From NCBI RefSeq assembly GCF_020184175.1, contig NC_065531.1, positions 81,996,604-82,060,603 of the forward strand: a DNA stretch of 64,000 nt, read 5' to 3'. The position numbers and the translations under genes were made by a program. The stretch is from Aphis gossypii (taxonomy: Eukaryota > Arthropoda > Insecta > Hemiptera > Aphididae). Below the pieces are notes generated by a model. The model did no database searches. It worked only from the letters and a program-made list of their open reading frames with translations, and was not told the origin of the DNA. Shown piece by piece: positions 10,293-25,378 of the stretch (the stretch's first letter is position 1; each line of letters starts with the position of its first letter).

Positions 10293-13200
10293 TATAATTC
10301 AATTAGACTATTTTTATAAAATATACAAATATAATTAATATTTAAGTGTTGAAATTTGAATTATGTATATTTGACAGTTAAATATTATCTCATTTAAAAA
10401 ATAAAAAATATATTACATCATGCAATTTATGTAACAATGAATAAAAAATAATAACTAAACATGGATAATCTAGGATTTTATATCACAATAAAATTATTAA
10501 TTTAGAGAAACTTATATCATAAAATAATAATTTCAGTATACACTATCAATTTTTAATAACTCAGCATATCACAATTTTTTTTTAATTAACCCTATAAGAG
10601 TATAAATACGTACCTGAAATGTGAACTAACAGTGGAATTTAATATTAATTTTATTAATCGAAAAATGGAAATTTTTAATTTATTAATTATTTATAAAATT
10701 TTGTATCGCATAACTCTTTAAAATCTAACATTTTTACTAGAATAATATTAATACTAAATAAAAAAATCAATTATTATTACCTACCGATTTCTATGAAAAA
10801 ATTCCATAATAAGTAAATACTTTGAAAAAAGAGTCAAATATTAATAATTTATCTTATACCATCTTCTTTAGAGTAATATAATTTATTCTTACAATATTTT
10901 TAAATGTAATATCTATTTAAATATTTATTTATGTATCAGAAAAGCTACAAATAAACTATACACTACTGATTGATCTTACAAAAGTTTTTAAATTATTCTT
11001 TTGAACAGTAGAATTTTGATTTTGAAATACCGGTCTTGGATGCCAAAGTCACATAACACTCCAGGCTCTTGACCATATTAGTCAAGATTCCGGAATTCAT
11101 GCCCTGATTACTTTAGTATTATATTGTACGCCCGAAGCTCTTTAAAGACAAACAGTGATCATAGAAAATGTATTCTATTTTACTGATTTAAATTCCCCTA
11201 AATTATTCTTTATTATTTTCCGATTTTAAAAATACTGAGTAGAAAACCATATATTTTTCAGATTTTATCATAAGTTGTGATAAAATAATGATTTTATACA
11301 TTATTTTATTATTATATTAATGATTTATAACAGTTATAAGATGAATATTTTGCAATACATTTTCAAATAAATAGTACACGAACACTTAAAATAACTATTA
11401 AGTTAACCCGAGTATAATTGTACAGCAAAATGATAAATATTTATACTTTGAAAACAATATTAATATTATATTGATCAAGTTTGTTTATTGATTTTTAAAA
11501 ATGAATTATTTAAATTATACAAGTAGTGTTTTTTGTTCATGAAAATAGATATTTGTAAAATGTTTTAATTAAAATAAATTAGGTACTTATTGCTATTAAT
11601 GATAGTAAGCTTATATTTAAAATATACATTATTTGAATAGCTTATTTTAAAATTTAAATAGATAGCAAGTTGTTTATAAACAAGGTTAACTTAATTATTT
11701 TATAAACTGAAGATAAAAATAAAAACTTAATACTATGGTTGAGAATTTATTAAATTAATTATTAATAAATAAGGTTTAATGATAATTGTCGAAATAGTGG
11801 TTTATTATTACGAAAATGTTAAGTAAAGAAAGACCTAGTTATAAAGAATAAGATATAAATAACATTTATAAATCTATCTATCTTTGATTTTTGAGCAACT
11901 TACCTCTGTTACTATACTTACATTTTTAGTGATTTTTAAATAAAGTTTATAAAATGTAAAAATTAAAAACTAAATATAAAGATAAAACACAACTATGTAC
12001 TTGACCCATATAGGTATTTTCTATGATTCAAATTCGTAAGGACTATTTAAAAAATAGTCGTTCTCGACATATATAAATTATTATTAACTACCTTATTCAT
12101 TTTCAAAAAATAATGGTATAACAAAGAATGAAATGCAGTTAATTGTTTGGCGAGTGCTGTTGTAAAGGATATGTACAATGAATACCACAATGTTTATTTT
12201 GAAAATTGACCTACCTATCATCATTTTTCTTTTCATCTCAAATATTTATAGAAGTGAAAGCTACCAAATTTCCCACAAAATTCAAAAACGTATTATGTTC
12301 ACAGAATAGATTGTTTCACTCAACTACCGTCAATTTGCTTGACACCATCGTCATTAACTATATGTCAGTCTAATGGTCAACCAAAATCCCTTTCTACATA
12401 TTATAATCTTCTCTTTTCTGACTTATGAAAACGTTGATTGGTGTAGTGAATACTCGTACCATTGTCATTAGTTATTTAATCCTTCGTATAGATACATGTT
12501 ATTGTTGTTGATTAGTCTCCACTGAAACCGGAGGATTGTTTTTAATCAAAGTTTAGTCCGAAATTCAAATCGGCTTAATGAGATATTCCCTTCAACCAAA
12601 AAGTGTGTATATGTTTGTATGCGTGTGTTTACATAACATTATGATGCGCACTATAATGTATATCTCTGTATATATGCGTATTGCGTATATATATTATATA
12701 TATATTGTTTGAATATGCAACACGGATCCTAGTAATATAGACGACACCAGAGAATGTTTATTAAACCGTTTGTAAATCACGAACAGCCGCGTCAGAGACG
12801 ATTACATTAAATTGATATTGGACGAAATTCCTGTAGATATTCATTAATTGGAGGGCGGGGGTGTGTTGAAAAAAAAAGCACATCCGGTGGTAATTTAATT
12901 TAACGATTTATTTTGCCAAAAAAAAAAAAAAACCACCTTTGTTGTCAAAAAGATTTAACATGATCCCTGTAAACATTATATATTATTTACAGTTATATAA
13001 TTTATTCAAGTTAAAAACGACCAAAAGGTGACTAAATATATTTTTAGAAAATTTATGAGACTTTCCGGTGGAACATTTTAAATGGTTCAGTAGACAAATA
13101 TCTTATGATTAAACATATTATTTCTTTAAACAAAATTATAATATAAATATCATATTGTAATCGAATTTTGAAATGGTTAAAATAGGTAAATAAACTTATT

Positions 13201-16200
13201 ATTTTTTTATGTTTATTAATTTTGTAACCAAATCTTATTATTTGTATTAACATACATAATATCTTTATTTACTACTTTGAAATTTTAAAATCATATATTT
13301 CATGAATATAATATACACTGTACAGTATATTTGCAATTTGCATAAGTAAAAAAGTACTTTTTAAATGATTACGTGTTATATAAAATATTATTATACTCGT
13401 ATTTATATTAATATAGAAGCTTCGTGAAAATTAACATATTTCATTACCACTTATTTAAATAAATTCAAAAAATAAAGTAGATATAATATTATAAACTTTG
13501 AAACATTGAAATAATGTAAAAACATATAAATTTATTTTTACTATATTTAAGCCTAAAGATAGTTGAAGCAATTTATTAATTTTTATATTTAAAAAAAAAT
13601 TTTTATGAAATTCAAATATTATTTTTTTAATGATATGTATGATTTTTGAGATGAAAAATGTATATAACTATTGACATATTTTATAATCTATGCCCTACGC
13701 TATATCGGTATATATACATGCACTTTATAGCTTAAATAATAAACAGTGCATGATAAACTCGATATACAATGAAAATGGTTTTTTAATGTAAACAATATGA
13801 AATAACAATTTTATGTTTTGAAAATACCTAATATATTATGCGTTATTAAAGAAACGTAATTCATTTTGTCGACAGGTATTGCAAAACATATATATTATAC
13901 CTATAGGATTTATTGTATTATTTAAAAAATAATCAATTCTTACTTATTAATTTAGAGTTGAAAAATTGTTTAGCAATATTATCAAAAAAGTAATTAGAGG
14001 ATACTTATTAGTTTTTAAGATTGAAGGGTTTAATTATTTGTAAGATTTTCAATAACATAGAAGTCAGTAATATAGTATATACTATTTAATATAGAATGAC
14101 AAGCGTTATGGAGTAACTGAAGTGTGCTATACCTAAAGTAAAAATCAGATTGAAACACTTAATAAAACTCCAAACTTGTATTTTTATATTTATTTGGAAA
14201 GATGTAGGTGATGAGTAATACAATGTAACAACCAATAGAATATAAAATAAAGTGGTCCAAAGTCCAATAAATGGTTCTCTGATCTTAAATCGTATTTCGC
14301 AAACAGAAACTAATCGAAAATGTCCAAAACGACAAAAAGCCAACATTCTATACTTGCAATACCAAACTAAGTTTCGTTTGAAGTTTGTTTTTTATCATTT
14401 CCTCGTATATTTGTATTCGTAGGTTTCAATTTCACTCCTTGATGACAATTTTCCGTATCTTTTAACCACATAAAAGCTACTTGAAATGAGTATATATTTG
14501 TTTCAACATGCAATTTACAATAACTTATATGGGTGACCCGACCATAACCTAACCTGCATGCATATGAGTTTTAAAGATTCTTATTATATAGTTGAGTAAG
14601 TGAGGAGCATTATGATTGTCAAACACAATTCGTTCACTGTACATTTTAATATTGTACTACATTTCAAATATAGATACGACAATTTGACTTTTTGAAATTT
14701 GTAATGGAGTAAAAAATAAAAACTGAAATTAGGTAATTAAAATTAAACTTAAAATTGACTTGGGTAAATAAAAGTATTTATTACTATCGTTGGCGTATTT
14801 AAATTATAATTTGAATAGGTATTAGGTGCAATATTATTTTAGTTTTATTTTGTAATTAAAACAAAATTGCTGAAAGCTTACGGATACGGGGTGGTCATAA
14901 AAATACGAATCAATGTTTTGGAATGAAAAATGAATGTAATGCGATGTATGGACGTATACTAGGTACATCGTGTATACTGCCAATGACGAATAAGGACATT
15001 TAAAGCTTGCGTGATGTAATACAGTAAATCAGAAATACACGCTAAACGTAAAAAAGGTGAGATACTGGACACATAGCTTAAAAACCATGAAAATACAGTC
15101 ATGTCTACATGAAAAACACGTTTAAATTAGATTGCAAGCATATTGTAAACCATATTATACTAAGTTTTTTTTTTACTATTTAGTTTAATAGTAACGCTCA
15201 ATACTGATGTTTTATATTACTTGAATAGTAACAGTATCAAAGTTTGAGACGTATCAATATAACTTCTTTTAAATTATTCATGAAATAAAATGTTACAACC
15301 CCATCACTTGAATACTTAATTTAATACAAAGTAATAAATTTTCCATTATTCAGTTTGATGTGTTAAATAATTTAGTACTACCTGATTAATATGATAATAT
15401 ACTTTGAAGAAAATTAACTACAGACTACAGTCACACATAATTAATATATTATACACGATTGGCTTCATACGTATTATTATATAACAATATTAATAATGTA
15501 TAGTATATAGCTGATTTATAATAATACAATACTTATTAATAATAAATAATATTTACTATTCAGACTATATGCTAAAATTTGGCTACAATATTTTAATAAG
15601 TTATAACCGTTAGAAGTCAGTAAACAAATTTAAAGAGTGTAAGGGACTCGTCATATCACTATAATTATAACCTATTTATGATAGATCTATACTGAGATCA
15701 GAATTTTAATGCGTATATTTTCAGTCTGTAAATAGCCAAGTTCTAATGATATTTTAAAGATTAACCAATGTAGTGTTAAATATTATTGCATTGAAACCAA
15801 ATTGAAATTGTTTTATTTGTAAAAAAATTAATAATAAATAATTAGAAGAGTTAGTGATCATTTTTCTCAGCATTAAAATCTGTGCTAATAATTCATTAGG
15901 TAAGTAATCTGAATATCCGTATTCTGTACTATACTATATATTAATGGACCTTTTAGTCATATTACTGGTGCTCAATTATATTTCACGGTTAATTCATCAT
16001 CATATTATCAACTTTTTTTTCAAAATAAGAAACATATGATAACAGAAACTATTATAATACATTAAAAATATTTATCAAATGTTTACGTTATTGGATATAG
16101 AATTTGTCCAGCATCGTATAAAACTTACAATTTTTCTCGTCAGTATAGCGGAGTTACCTAGTAGGTGATAGATGATTGATACGTTCCAGCCGTCTGATTC

Positions 16201-19200
16201 TAATTATGGTTCTAATAAACGTAACGGAGTTTAATTAAAACGGATGAGAATTGTCTTTAAAAGTAATTTAATGTATTATTTAAAAGTCCTCTTATAATAC
16301 AAACATCTGTTTCTGTGGCTATTTGGTTATAATGTAAATATCTTAGAACCTTATTTTAATTACAGTTTTGTCACTTTGAAAAAAGTTGAGTTATTTAATA
16401 AGAATATAGAATTGTTGATAAAACACGAAAAGTGTTAAACATAGTCGGACCACAGGTTTTAACAAAAGTTTGAAATTTAATTAAATGACACGAGCCAACT
16501 TCGTGTTGGCTTACAAAATATATTAGTGATTTTAAATAAAATAAAAATATTATTTACAAGTAAAGTAATTAAAAAAACTAATCATTGTGTTTTTATTTAT
16601 GTTATTTTTTTATAAAAAAATAATTTCCACTGATATAATTGTGGATATTGTTTATCTGAAATTGTCAAGTTTTTTTCAAAAAATTTTATACATCAGTATT
16701 CATGGTGATATCGTGGTTTTTGATCCACATTAGATAAAGTAAGTTCACAATATACATCTACCTTCTATCTACCTACATTCTTCCATCTTAATAACTAAAA
16801 TTATAATTAAATTAAAATGTTTATCCTTATTTCTATTTAATGAAAATGTGCTCGCTTTGACAATTTCTGACTTCACAACTGATCACCAGTATGATTTTAA
16901 ATAATTAGAGTTGTATCTTAAAATATCTAAAAGTGTTTATTATAGCATAATAGCATAAAGATTTTCAAATGAAATTAAGGATTAATTAGTTTATCATTAC
17001 TAGTTTTTATTTTCTATACTTCTATACTAAGTTATTATAAAACATACATATTACATAATAATTAAGCATAATTCAATAGTTCCAATACTTCATACCATTT
17101 TGTGTGTTAATTACCTTTAATCTTATGATGAGAGAAGTGAAGAAGATATTGGTTTTATGATGTTCAGTGTTTTTTTTTTTTGTTATTAGGTTTCTAATAT
17201 TTTTTTTTTTAGGAACGGGACACATCATAACTTTTTTCCGCCCATTGCTAACCACGCCTAAATTATTTTAGCTTAAAACAATATTTATACTCTCTAGATT
17301 AAAAACTGTACATAAATTATTTTCTAAGGACTTGAAACTATATAAGACATTTATAACATTAAAAAAAAACTGTTTACAAACCTCAAAATGTGGACATTTA
17401 TATAAACAATGGTTTTTAATAAAATCTTATTTCATTTTTAACCAATTTTCGAATACAAAAGTTAATTGTTGCTTTCAAATATAAAGACAACTACTTCGAT
17501 TTTCAGTAGCTTTATTAATTCAAGTGACATATTCATTTGTTATAAATAATTTCATGTATACCACGTTGTATTCGTGCAGATAGTAAAATGATGCTTAACA
17601 CACAAATATTAAGGTTGTTCGAAAAAAATATATTAATTACTTAATAAGGTGATAATTAAGCATGACTAGATGTGTGTATGATGTTTTTAAATATGTTATA
17701 ATTTAGAGTGTATAATTGATGAGTTTCAGACCATGAATAAAATTATAATATAATATAGAAGAATTTTATTTAATATTATCAATTTTATCATTTCTATACA
17801 GAATGAATAATCAACATAGTACATTAACAGAGATTGCTTTTAAAATTGTAGTGACCTTTTGTTCGAAACTTCATCTAAAATACTAAAATTTATCAATACG
17901 TCATGCAAGTGAAGAGGTTCAATAAATAATTTCTAAGTTTAAAGTGGAACTATATTTTTTAGAAATGGTCATATTGAAATACACCACAATCACATATGAA
18001 TACTTTAATTATTTTTTAAATAACCTAAGAAATCCAATTACTTATAAAAGAACAATAGAATTTTATTTAAATTAAAATAAAATACAATTTATATATTTTA
18101 AAAATAAATTAGCCCTACTTTCTTCATATTATAGATGTTAAGGTATCCACCAAAATTATTTTTTGTTATTACGAAATCGATCTGTTTAATAAGTACATTT
18201 GAACAAAAATGGCTTGTTTTTAATTCATATAAAGTAAATACACTGTATTGATCTTATTAGCTACTCAAAAATATCGTGATAAAATAATTATTCATATCAT
18301 TCATATCATAATTCAATTATTCATAAATACGTTACGAGTGGATTGATATTCGATATAATTAAACCTTATTAAATTGAACCCATACAAAAAAAAATGAATT
18401 GATTTAGTTGTACTCATTTATAAAATATACTGCTGCAAGACATATATAGGAAAGTTCTATTATATAGGTAACTATTCAGTATTCACTAATACGATTTCAA
18501 AGTATTCGCTAGTGTGATTATTTTTTATAAAACCCGATACTGAAATATACACAGCATTACACACACCCCACATGAAAAATAATATATTAATTATACTAAG
18601 TATAGCAAAATTTAAAAATATCACTTACATTACATTTTATGAAAAAAAAAGTGATCGTCTTCAACGTTGTCGAGTTTCAAGACTATTAAGTTTTTAGACA
18701 GTGTGCGTTTGAAAAACAACGCAATTCACTTAAAATTCCATTGTAATGAAAATGTTCGATTGAACGTTAATAATATTTGTGTTTAAGTAACCATGTCTTC
18801 TCGTAAGTAATGAACAGATTTTTAAGGTTATAATGTTAATATATTTAGTGAAAAGTTAAAAATAAGAGTATTCTTTACAACACCGAAGACACCATGATTT
18901 GAAAATTAAAAATATCATAATTGAGAGAAAACTACACCTACGTCGACTACATCAGTGCTTGTATGCGTTCTACAAATGTGAAACATATGAATTTTTGTTT
19001 AGCAGTTCTAGTTTTGTGTAGTTAATTTTAATACCTGAGTGAATATTCATAGTACGAGACTTAGGAATAAGGACATATCCTTATGCGTTTTCTGTTGTTA
19101 GCGTCGAATTTGTTTTAATTATTAATCTAGGTACGAAAATTTTTTAATTGCAATATTTCACATACTCATATTTTGCTTTAAAATTTGAATATCAAACAAA

Positions 19201-19489
19201 CCCGAAATAAAAATCAAATAATTTTCTTAACTCGAAATCAAGCATTATGTACATTTACTCTATATTAAAACTGCAACACATTAGAAACGCTAAACGTAAA
19301 ATTTGTATAGTGTACGTTTTTAAGACAGAAATATCACATCTGATACGGTGTTCTCAAGTATAATGTACAATTATTATACAACAATAATTATAATAATATA
19401 CTGTCTGTCGTTATGATTAGTATACAATTAGTTTAATTATGGTTTGCAGTTGGTTTAATTATTATTATTTATAAAACTAATTTAAATGT
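10293..19489. other. Long AT-rich non-coding stretch
   Basis: No gene can be supported. The stretch holds simple repeats, such as (TA)n near 12,678-12,708 and a 15-base A run at 12,918-12,932. It also holds a hairpin at 16,488-16,511 and a slightly more complex patch at about 11,020-11,130 with no recognised identity. Around 12,520-12,900 and 16,090-16,260 the composition is a little more balanced, which may mark regulatory DNA or old transposon sequence. Short frames in it (for example 13,053-13,253 and 14,086-14,346, both minus) have no visible family. Confidence 0.6.
16488..16511. other. Compact hairpin with two alternative pairings
   Basis: AGCCAAC (16493-16499) pairs with GTTGGCT (16505-16511) across a five-base loop. 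In the same 24 bases ACACGA (16488-16493) can pair with TCGTGT (16501-16506) across a seven-base loop, and the two pairings exclude each other. It sits in an otherwise AT-rich region with no visible gene. Function is unknown. Confidence 0.4.
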
Positions 19490-20280
19490 TTTCAATTACA
19501 CGTATTCGCGATACGCGTGGATATAATAGCTGTAATTTAAAATCAGAAACAGTTCTTGTCTCCTAAACGTTGCGCAGAATAGATTGTCTAACGAGACAAT
19601 AGATAGAATCACAATAAACATAAATATTTAGCTATATAATTGCAGAAAACAATGAATTCAAAATAATTATAAAATATCGATTGAAACACGTAGCTTATAA
19701 AAACGCATACACGAGTATATGGCGTATATAACGAGAGATGACATGTTGACGTGACAAATAAATGATTTCAATACAATTTCTATTAGATCGAACAGCGCGC
19801 GCTGCACAGCGTTTCAAATACCATACAAATTGTTTGTAAAATCGTTTAATTATTATTCCGTTTATGATTCAATCGCGTATCTAAACTTTGGTTAAACTAA
19901 CCGCGTACCGTGTTGGCGCGGAGAGAGAACCGCGACGGAAAACCGTCAAACGAATTCAACACACACAACGCGGACTAGAATTATTATTAACCATTGCAGT
20001 GAGTTGTGGTACGAAAATAAAGTTTTAAGTTTGGCCTAAAATTTCTCAAAACCACGGCCACGGCGTGAGATCAGAGGAGACGTTAACAATATGTATCGTC
20101 GACCGACGAACAACGCAATTTTGTGAAATTTCGTAAATACAAAGGCTAATAGGAACTTATTCAACAGTCGAGGCCGATAAACGAGTCATATAATGTTAGA
20201 TTATTTCGATGTGTTATGGTTGGCCTACGTTTGCACACGCCCTCGCGGCCTCTCCATAATTGGCCATCCATTGTATTGTT
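19490..20280. promoter_or_regulatory. CpG-rich island, candidate regulatory or 5' exon DNA
   Basis: CpG-rich words stand out from the AT-rich flanks. A 12-bp palindrome CAGCGCGCGCTG lies at 19793-19804, and a small hairpin GACGG-AAAA-CCGTC at 19934-19947, next to a GAGAGAGA tract at about 19,920-19,928. A donor-like GGC|GTGAGA occurs near 20,066. No long open frame or protein family was recognised. The composition fits a promoter, a 5' UTR exon or an enhancer; the sequence alone does not decide between them. Confidence 0.3.
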
Positions 20281-23200
20281 TTTTTATATTTTTTGCCGGC
20301 TGTTTTGTATCGTTTGTCCGTTAATCATATCACAATAATATATGTTCTCGTACTACTGCGTGTGGCATACGTTTAACACACCTATGCTTTATGTTTAATT
20401 AATGATACTATAAATCCAAGCAAAATAGCATAGATTATACAGGATGGACACTGCGAGCAAGTTAGTCTTGCCAAACATTTTTTAGGCTAATTGAAAACGA
20501 TTGAAGAGGTATTATACAATTTCGAATACGTCAAACATGATACTATAATATTTAGGTCTGATAAATAGCTCAAAAATAATTTTCGAATACATTTTATGAT
20601 GTTACGCATGAAAAATAAATATAAAAATACAATTATTAGAAAACAAGTAGGTGACAAAAAAATCCAAACCGGTACGATTAAAAAGTTAACACAGTAAAGA
20701 TGAATAAAAGATACCATCGCCGATAGAAAACTTTTGCATTACAATAAATTAATCGATTTATACGTATCTATATATTTTATTAGGTTATAATATAATAATT
20801 CCAAGTTTGAACAGCCATTTTAAGTACACATATAATCAATTCTCAGGATTGATAAAAGTTTAAATACATAAATATTTACATATTTGTATAGATTTATACA
20901 CTTCCCATTAAAGACGTGTTGATTTTTGCAAAATCATAACGAAATAAGTTTTAAATACTTAAAAAAAAAATCATAACATCGTGAGGTAGTTCAAGAAGTT
21001 GCATCAGACGTTAACTGTTGATTTTTTGATTATATGTTTGAACGCTTAAGTTTACTGAAAAAGTAAATCCTGTATAAGCTATTCGGGTGTAAATAACTGT
21101 TTTAAATATAGGTCATGTACGTTTTATGCACAACAAAACTTTGAAATTGATTTTGTTGTTAAGACCGCATGTAATTTAGTAGGCATTATGCCGACGCTTT
21201 TAAAGTTAACAAGACCATCAAGTTTTCGATTTCAGTTTTAAATTAAAATATATTTTTTAATTAGTCGGTTAGGTAGATATGATATTGTGTTATTATAATG
21301 GAATATTTAGTTTCAACCACTTAAGGTTTACAATTAATTAATTTAAACAATATTTTAAGATAACAATTTAAAATTACCTCCCTAGCTTATTAATTAAACA
21401 AACAAATACGATTTTATCATAATAAGTTACTATTAATAATTAATAATATATTTATGCAACAATATTTTTTTATATTATTAAATTGTGTTATAGTAATTAT
21501 AATATAAAACTCTAACACAGTCGATCGATTAAACGAATTTTAGTGCAGATTCCATAATGTGAAAATTTAAGTTGCTTACATAATACATATATGATCAAAT
21601 TCTATTTGAAACAGCAGATAATTATCAGGAACTCGACGTATTTACCTGAATGTATTATTAATATTATACATCAGTTAGTTAAAAAGTAACGAATTGTACA
21701 CTATCATAGAAATAATTATTTATATTTGTTAATTCAAATAAATCAAACAATTTTGACGCCACATAATATTGTCTACATAAAATGCCACAAGTTTAAACTG
21801 ACTTCTCAATGCAACTGCGATAAAACGAAAGCAATGAATGACATACAAACTAAATCTACTATGTCGTTTTTATTTTTATTTTTCTGCTCACGTTTTTGTC
21901 CTAATGTGAATACCCAATCCACATGATTCTAGGGATAAAATAACTCCCTTATTCCCAACTACCGAGACCACAAACATTTTCGCACTGTATTGCGCCTTAT
22001 TTAACGTAATTTTTTTTCCCCGAAAAAAATAATAGTGCTAAGATATTTTTAAGCTTGGATTTATGTAGTTAAACAATTTGTCTAGAACAGCTCGTGGAGG
22101 GGCCGATAAGGGTGGGGATGGGACTTTTGAACAAATTTTCTGGTCCATTATCTTTAACCAACAACCACTATTTTAGAAACATATAAAATCTAGTAAGTCA
22201 ATGAACTGACAAAAATCCACTCGTTGAGCTCAAAAAGCCGTGTGTCTAGAATGCGCAGATGAAAAAAAATATGTGTACAGAAAAAAACCGATTCTAGACT
22301 ACCACCAAGCCTACCACACTTGGAGGGGAAAAACATGCAAGCACTTTGCTAGAGTTAATGAGCTCATAAAACTTTTAACGACTGCCTCGCAGAAATAACA
22401 AATCATTAAAAACCAATGTGCGGGTAAAAGCGTAAAATATCAGCGTAGGTCAACATCAACAACACTATATAATGACTGATAACAATTTTACAATTATTAT
22501 TATTTATAATATTTGATACATAATAAAAGCATAATTGTATTATAATAACGCAAGGAGTTATTAACCCACGCGATAATTTGAAAACATTTTATGAATATGT
22601 CATTAATTTTCATTAATTTTCAAACAGTAAGACCATTCCTACATTAATATAATATCATTACAAGTATTCCGCAACTTAATAATTTGTATGTAAAATTCAG
22701 AAGTCAAGTATATAATATATTTTTATATATTTATTTAATGTCCCAATATGTCATCAGTAAAATAATGTTAATACTATATAAATTATTATTATTAACAAAT
22801 ATACTTTTATTTATTTCTATTGTTATATTATAATGTCAATACCATAGTAGTATACCATACCATATAATATATTAAAATGTTTTTAATTATTTATAAAGTA
22901 TTTCCATTATTTTTTTTTCCATTTGTTAATGAATCAATTTAATATTTAAATGTTCAATCATCTCTTTAAAAACCTTCCACAGGGAAAAATCATCATGTAG
23001 GTTATGTGCGTAGTTTTATATTTAACTAAATTCAATTATTAATAATAGCATGCTCACAAATACTTTAAAATTCTTGTGATTTGTTGTACTATTTAAAGAA
23101 TTTGATTGTTCGATGAAAACTTATATTTTTTTTCTAAATGAAACCTTTTATTTACCGTGATTTTGTTAATTCTTTTAAATATTTTGATGTGCTTAATTCA

Positions 23201-24840
23201 AAATTCAAACTACTAATTTTCAGTCATTATAATATTTATGTTAAAGATTGTAGTCCTTAAAAATAGTTTCACAGAAATATAAAATAAATATAATATGTAA
23301 GATAGTATTGATTATACTTTGATCATTTTTATAAATTATAAATATTGACAGATTAATATAAATTATTAACGTTTTTAAATTATCATAAAGTCATATCTTC
23401 CAAACCTATTATCTATAATACACAAAGTTAAGTAACTCAAAAACTACTAAACTAATCGTTTAAATTTTGGTTTTTATATGTTAACATATAAAAAAATATA
23501 TAGGTACATTTGCTAAATATTTACTGTATACAGCATACAATGTAAGTTGTCATTTAAGAAATAAAAGTTTGTGTCTCTATGGGAAATTCTTTAGGTAGTA
23601 TACATAATCTTAAAGTTTTGAAAATATAGTTTTTAAGTTATTATAAAAAAAAATTTCAAAAATTAAATTTTAAATAACTACAATATTAAAAAAAAAGGGT
23701 GAATGTAGTTTGATAATCATTCTGTAGATACATATTCATAGAAAGTAAAAATAAAAAACAAATAATGGTATTTAAAAAATAGAAGGAATAATTTATAATA
23801 ATAATTATTAATTAATAAAATAATAAAATTGATATAAATAAGAATGCCTGTTACACTAAGGTTTTAATTACAGATAGATGATAAGTTATATTATAATCGT
23901 AAATGAAAATATATTTCAATGCCAATATATAGTATTATATTTAATGCATTTTTTGAATTATTCATTAGCTACTATTGAAAAAGTTTTACAATATTCAATT
24001 TATTCAATTTTGTTGAGGTAAAAAATAAAATAAAAATCAACCGATTGGTACAAGCCTCACTGCTGATACTATCAGCTGGGGATTTTCTTGCAGCGTCTGA
24101 AATAAGGAAGTATAATTGCGTCATTGGATTTTAATCCCACTATAGCTTGAAGGGGCGAATAAAAATCTCTTTTAGATTTATGGTTATTTTATTAATTATG
24201 CAGCAAGTCTTAACAAATCTGTAGAAAAAAAACAATAGTATTTTCTCTTGATTATATTGAAGACAACAAAACACAAGCCGCCATATTATTATAATTTATA
24301 GTGAGTCGTGGGCAAAAAATGCTTTAGACTTTAGAGCAATGTTTCTAATTGAACGGCAGTAATCCATTATAGCTACTGCATAGACGAACTGTGATAAAAA
24401 CCTTTTGTTTAGTTGACGGCCAGACATTGTTTTTTAGGTCCGTATATCCGTTCGCACAAAACAGTTAAAGAAGAGAAAAGCCAACCGGAATAAAAAAATA
24501 ACTTTTCATTAAATATATTTACTTACATTATATTTACAAAATATCGATAGATAAACTTATTGTATGTCTTATATGCATATCAATATTTTAAATACTCCTA
24601 AATTACTTTACCAACAAAAATTCATTAGAAATTATTCAGTTATTTGTATAAAGTAATAATTTCATATTTTTCATGAACGAAATAGATGTAATTAACAAAA
24701 CTTTTATTAATGAAAACATATTGTCTCATTATAAAACTGCAATGTTGATTTACAGACAGATTAATAACCAGCCAGCAACTATATGAGAGCACAATGTGAA
24801 TAGTTGTTTGATAATTTAATTGTACTGAATTAAGAACACG
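20281..24840. other. AT-rich non-coding stretch
   Basis: No supported gene is present. A more complex patch at about 21,930-22,400 contains G-rich words (GTGGAGGGGCCG near 22,095) and several TCTAGAA-like words, but I cannot identify it. A perfect 10-bp tandem duplication (CATTAATTTT twice) lies at 22,601-22,620. A patch at about 24,030-24,160 is also more balanced in composition. Short frames at 20,487-20,717 and 21,726-21,926 look like chance. Confidence 0.55.
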
Positions 24841-25378
24841 TTGGTGTAAAACAATTGTTATTTGTCCGGAAGGGGCTCATCGTATAGACTGAAAAGTACG
24901 ATTACATCGTTTGAAACTGTTGAAATGCTTTTGTTATCGGTTGAATAGTTGTTGTTGTGGTGGTGGATCGGAGTGCGGTTGAACCTCACATTTTCTATCG
25001 AAAGTGCTTGAGATCTTTTTCTTCCAAACGCACTGCACACATCAGCTATTATAGTAACCGAATTACTGATTTATCGCTGCAATTTGTCGTACCGGAGATT
25101 GTTCGGTGCTGTACTGGTAGGAAGTTTGCTTGCACACTAATTTTGTTGATATTTTCCCATCAGTGGAATATATATATATATTATATATATACATATATAT
25201 TATATACATGTACGAAACGCGTGAAGTTTACCTTACAAACAGCAGCAGATGCGGTACAAAAGCGGATAACGAAAACCGTTTATTCGGAATTTGGGCACCT
25301 GCTGCTACTGCTGCTACAGGTGCAATATAGATATATGCCGGTATCCTTGCTATTGTATATACCGCAGTGGTGGTCTCG
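24841..25378 (+). other. Candidate 5' exon ending at a strong splice donor
   Basis: A more complex, CpG-containing block ends in a strong plus-strand donor, TCG|GTAAGTTTTT, with GT at 25379-25380. One frame stays open from 24,957 to 25,382 despite an AT dinucleotide repeat inside it, but its product has no recognised family and is partly encoded by the repeat (a run of I and Y). The block could be a non-coding first exon. Its start cannot be placed. GTAAGT alone is common by chance in a window of this size, so this is tentative. Confidence 0.2.
25168..25207. repeat. Imperfect AT dinucleotide repeat
   Basis: About 40 bases of alternating A and T with a few phase breaks lie inside the candidate exon block. 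The sequence is self-complementary and could form cruciform or hairpin structures. Its length is likely to vary between individuals. Confidence 0.85.

Noticed and set aside
14086..14346. Minus-strand hydrophobic open frame resembling a small membrane protein
   Set aside because: Hydrophobic runs are expected from AT-rich DNA (F, I, L, Y codons), and nothing else supports it.
25168..25207. AT repeat considered as a TATA-box cluster or origin
   Set aside because: It is a simple dinucleotide repeat of a kind seen many times in the window, with no supporting context.
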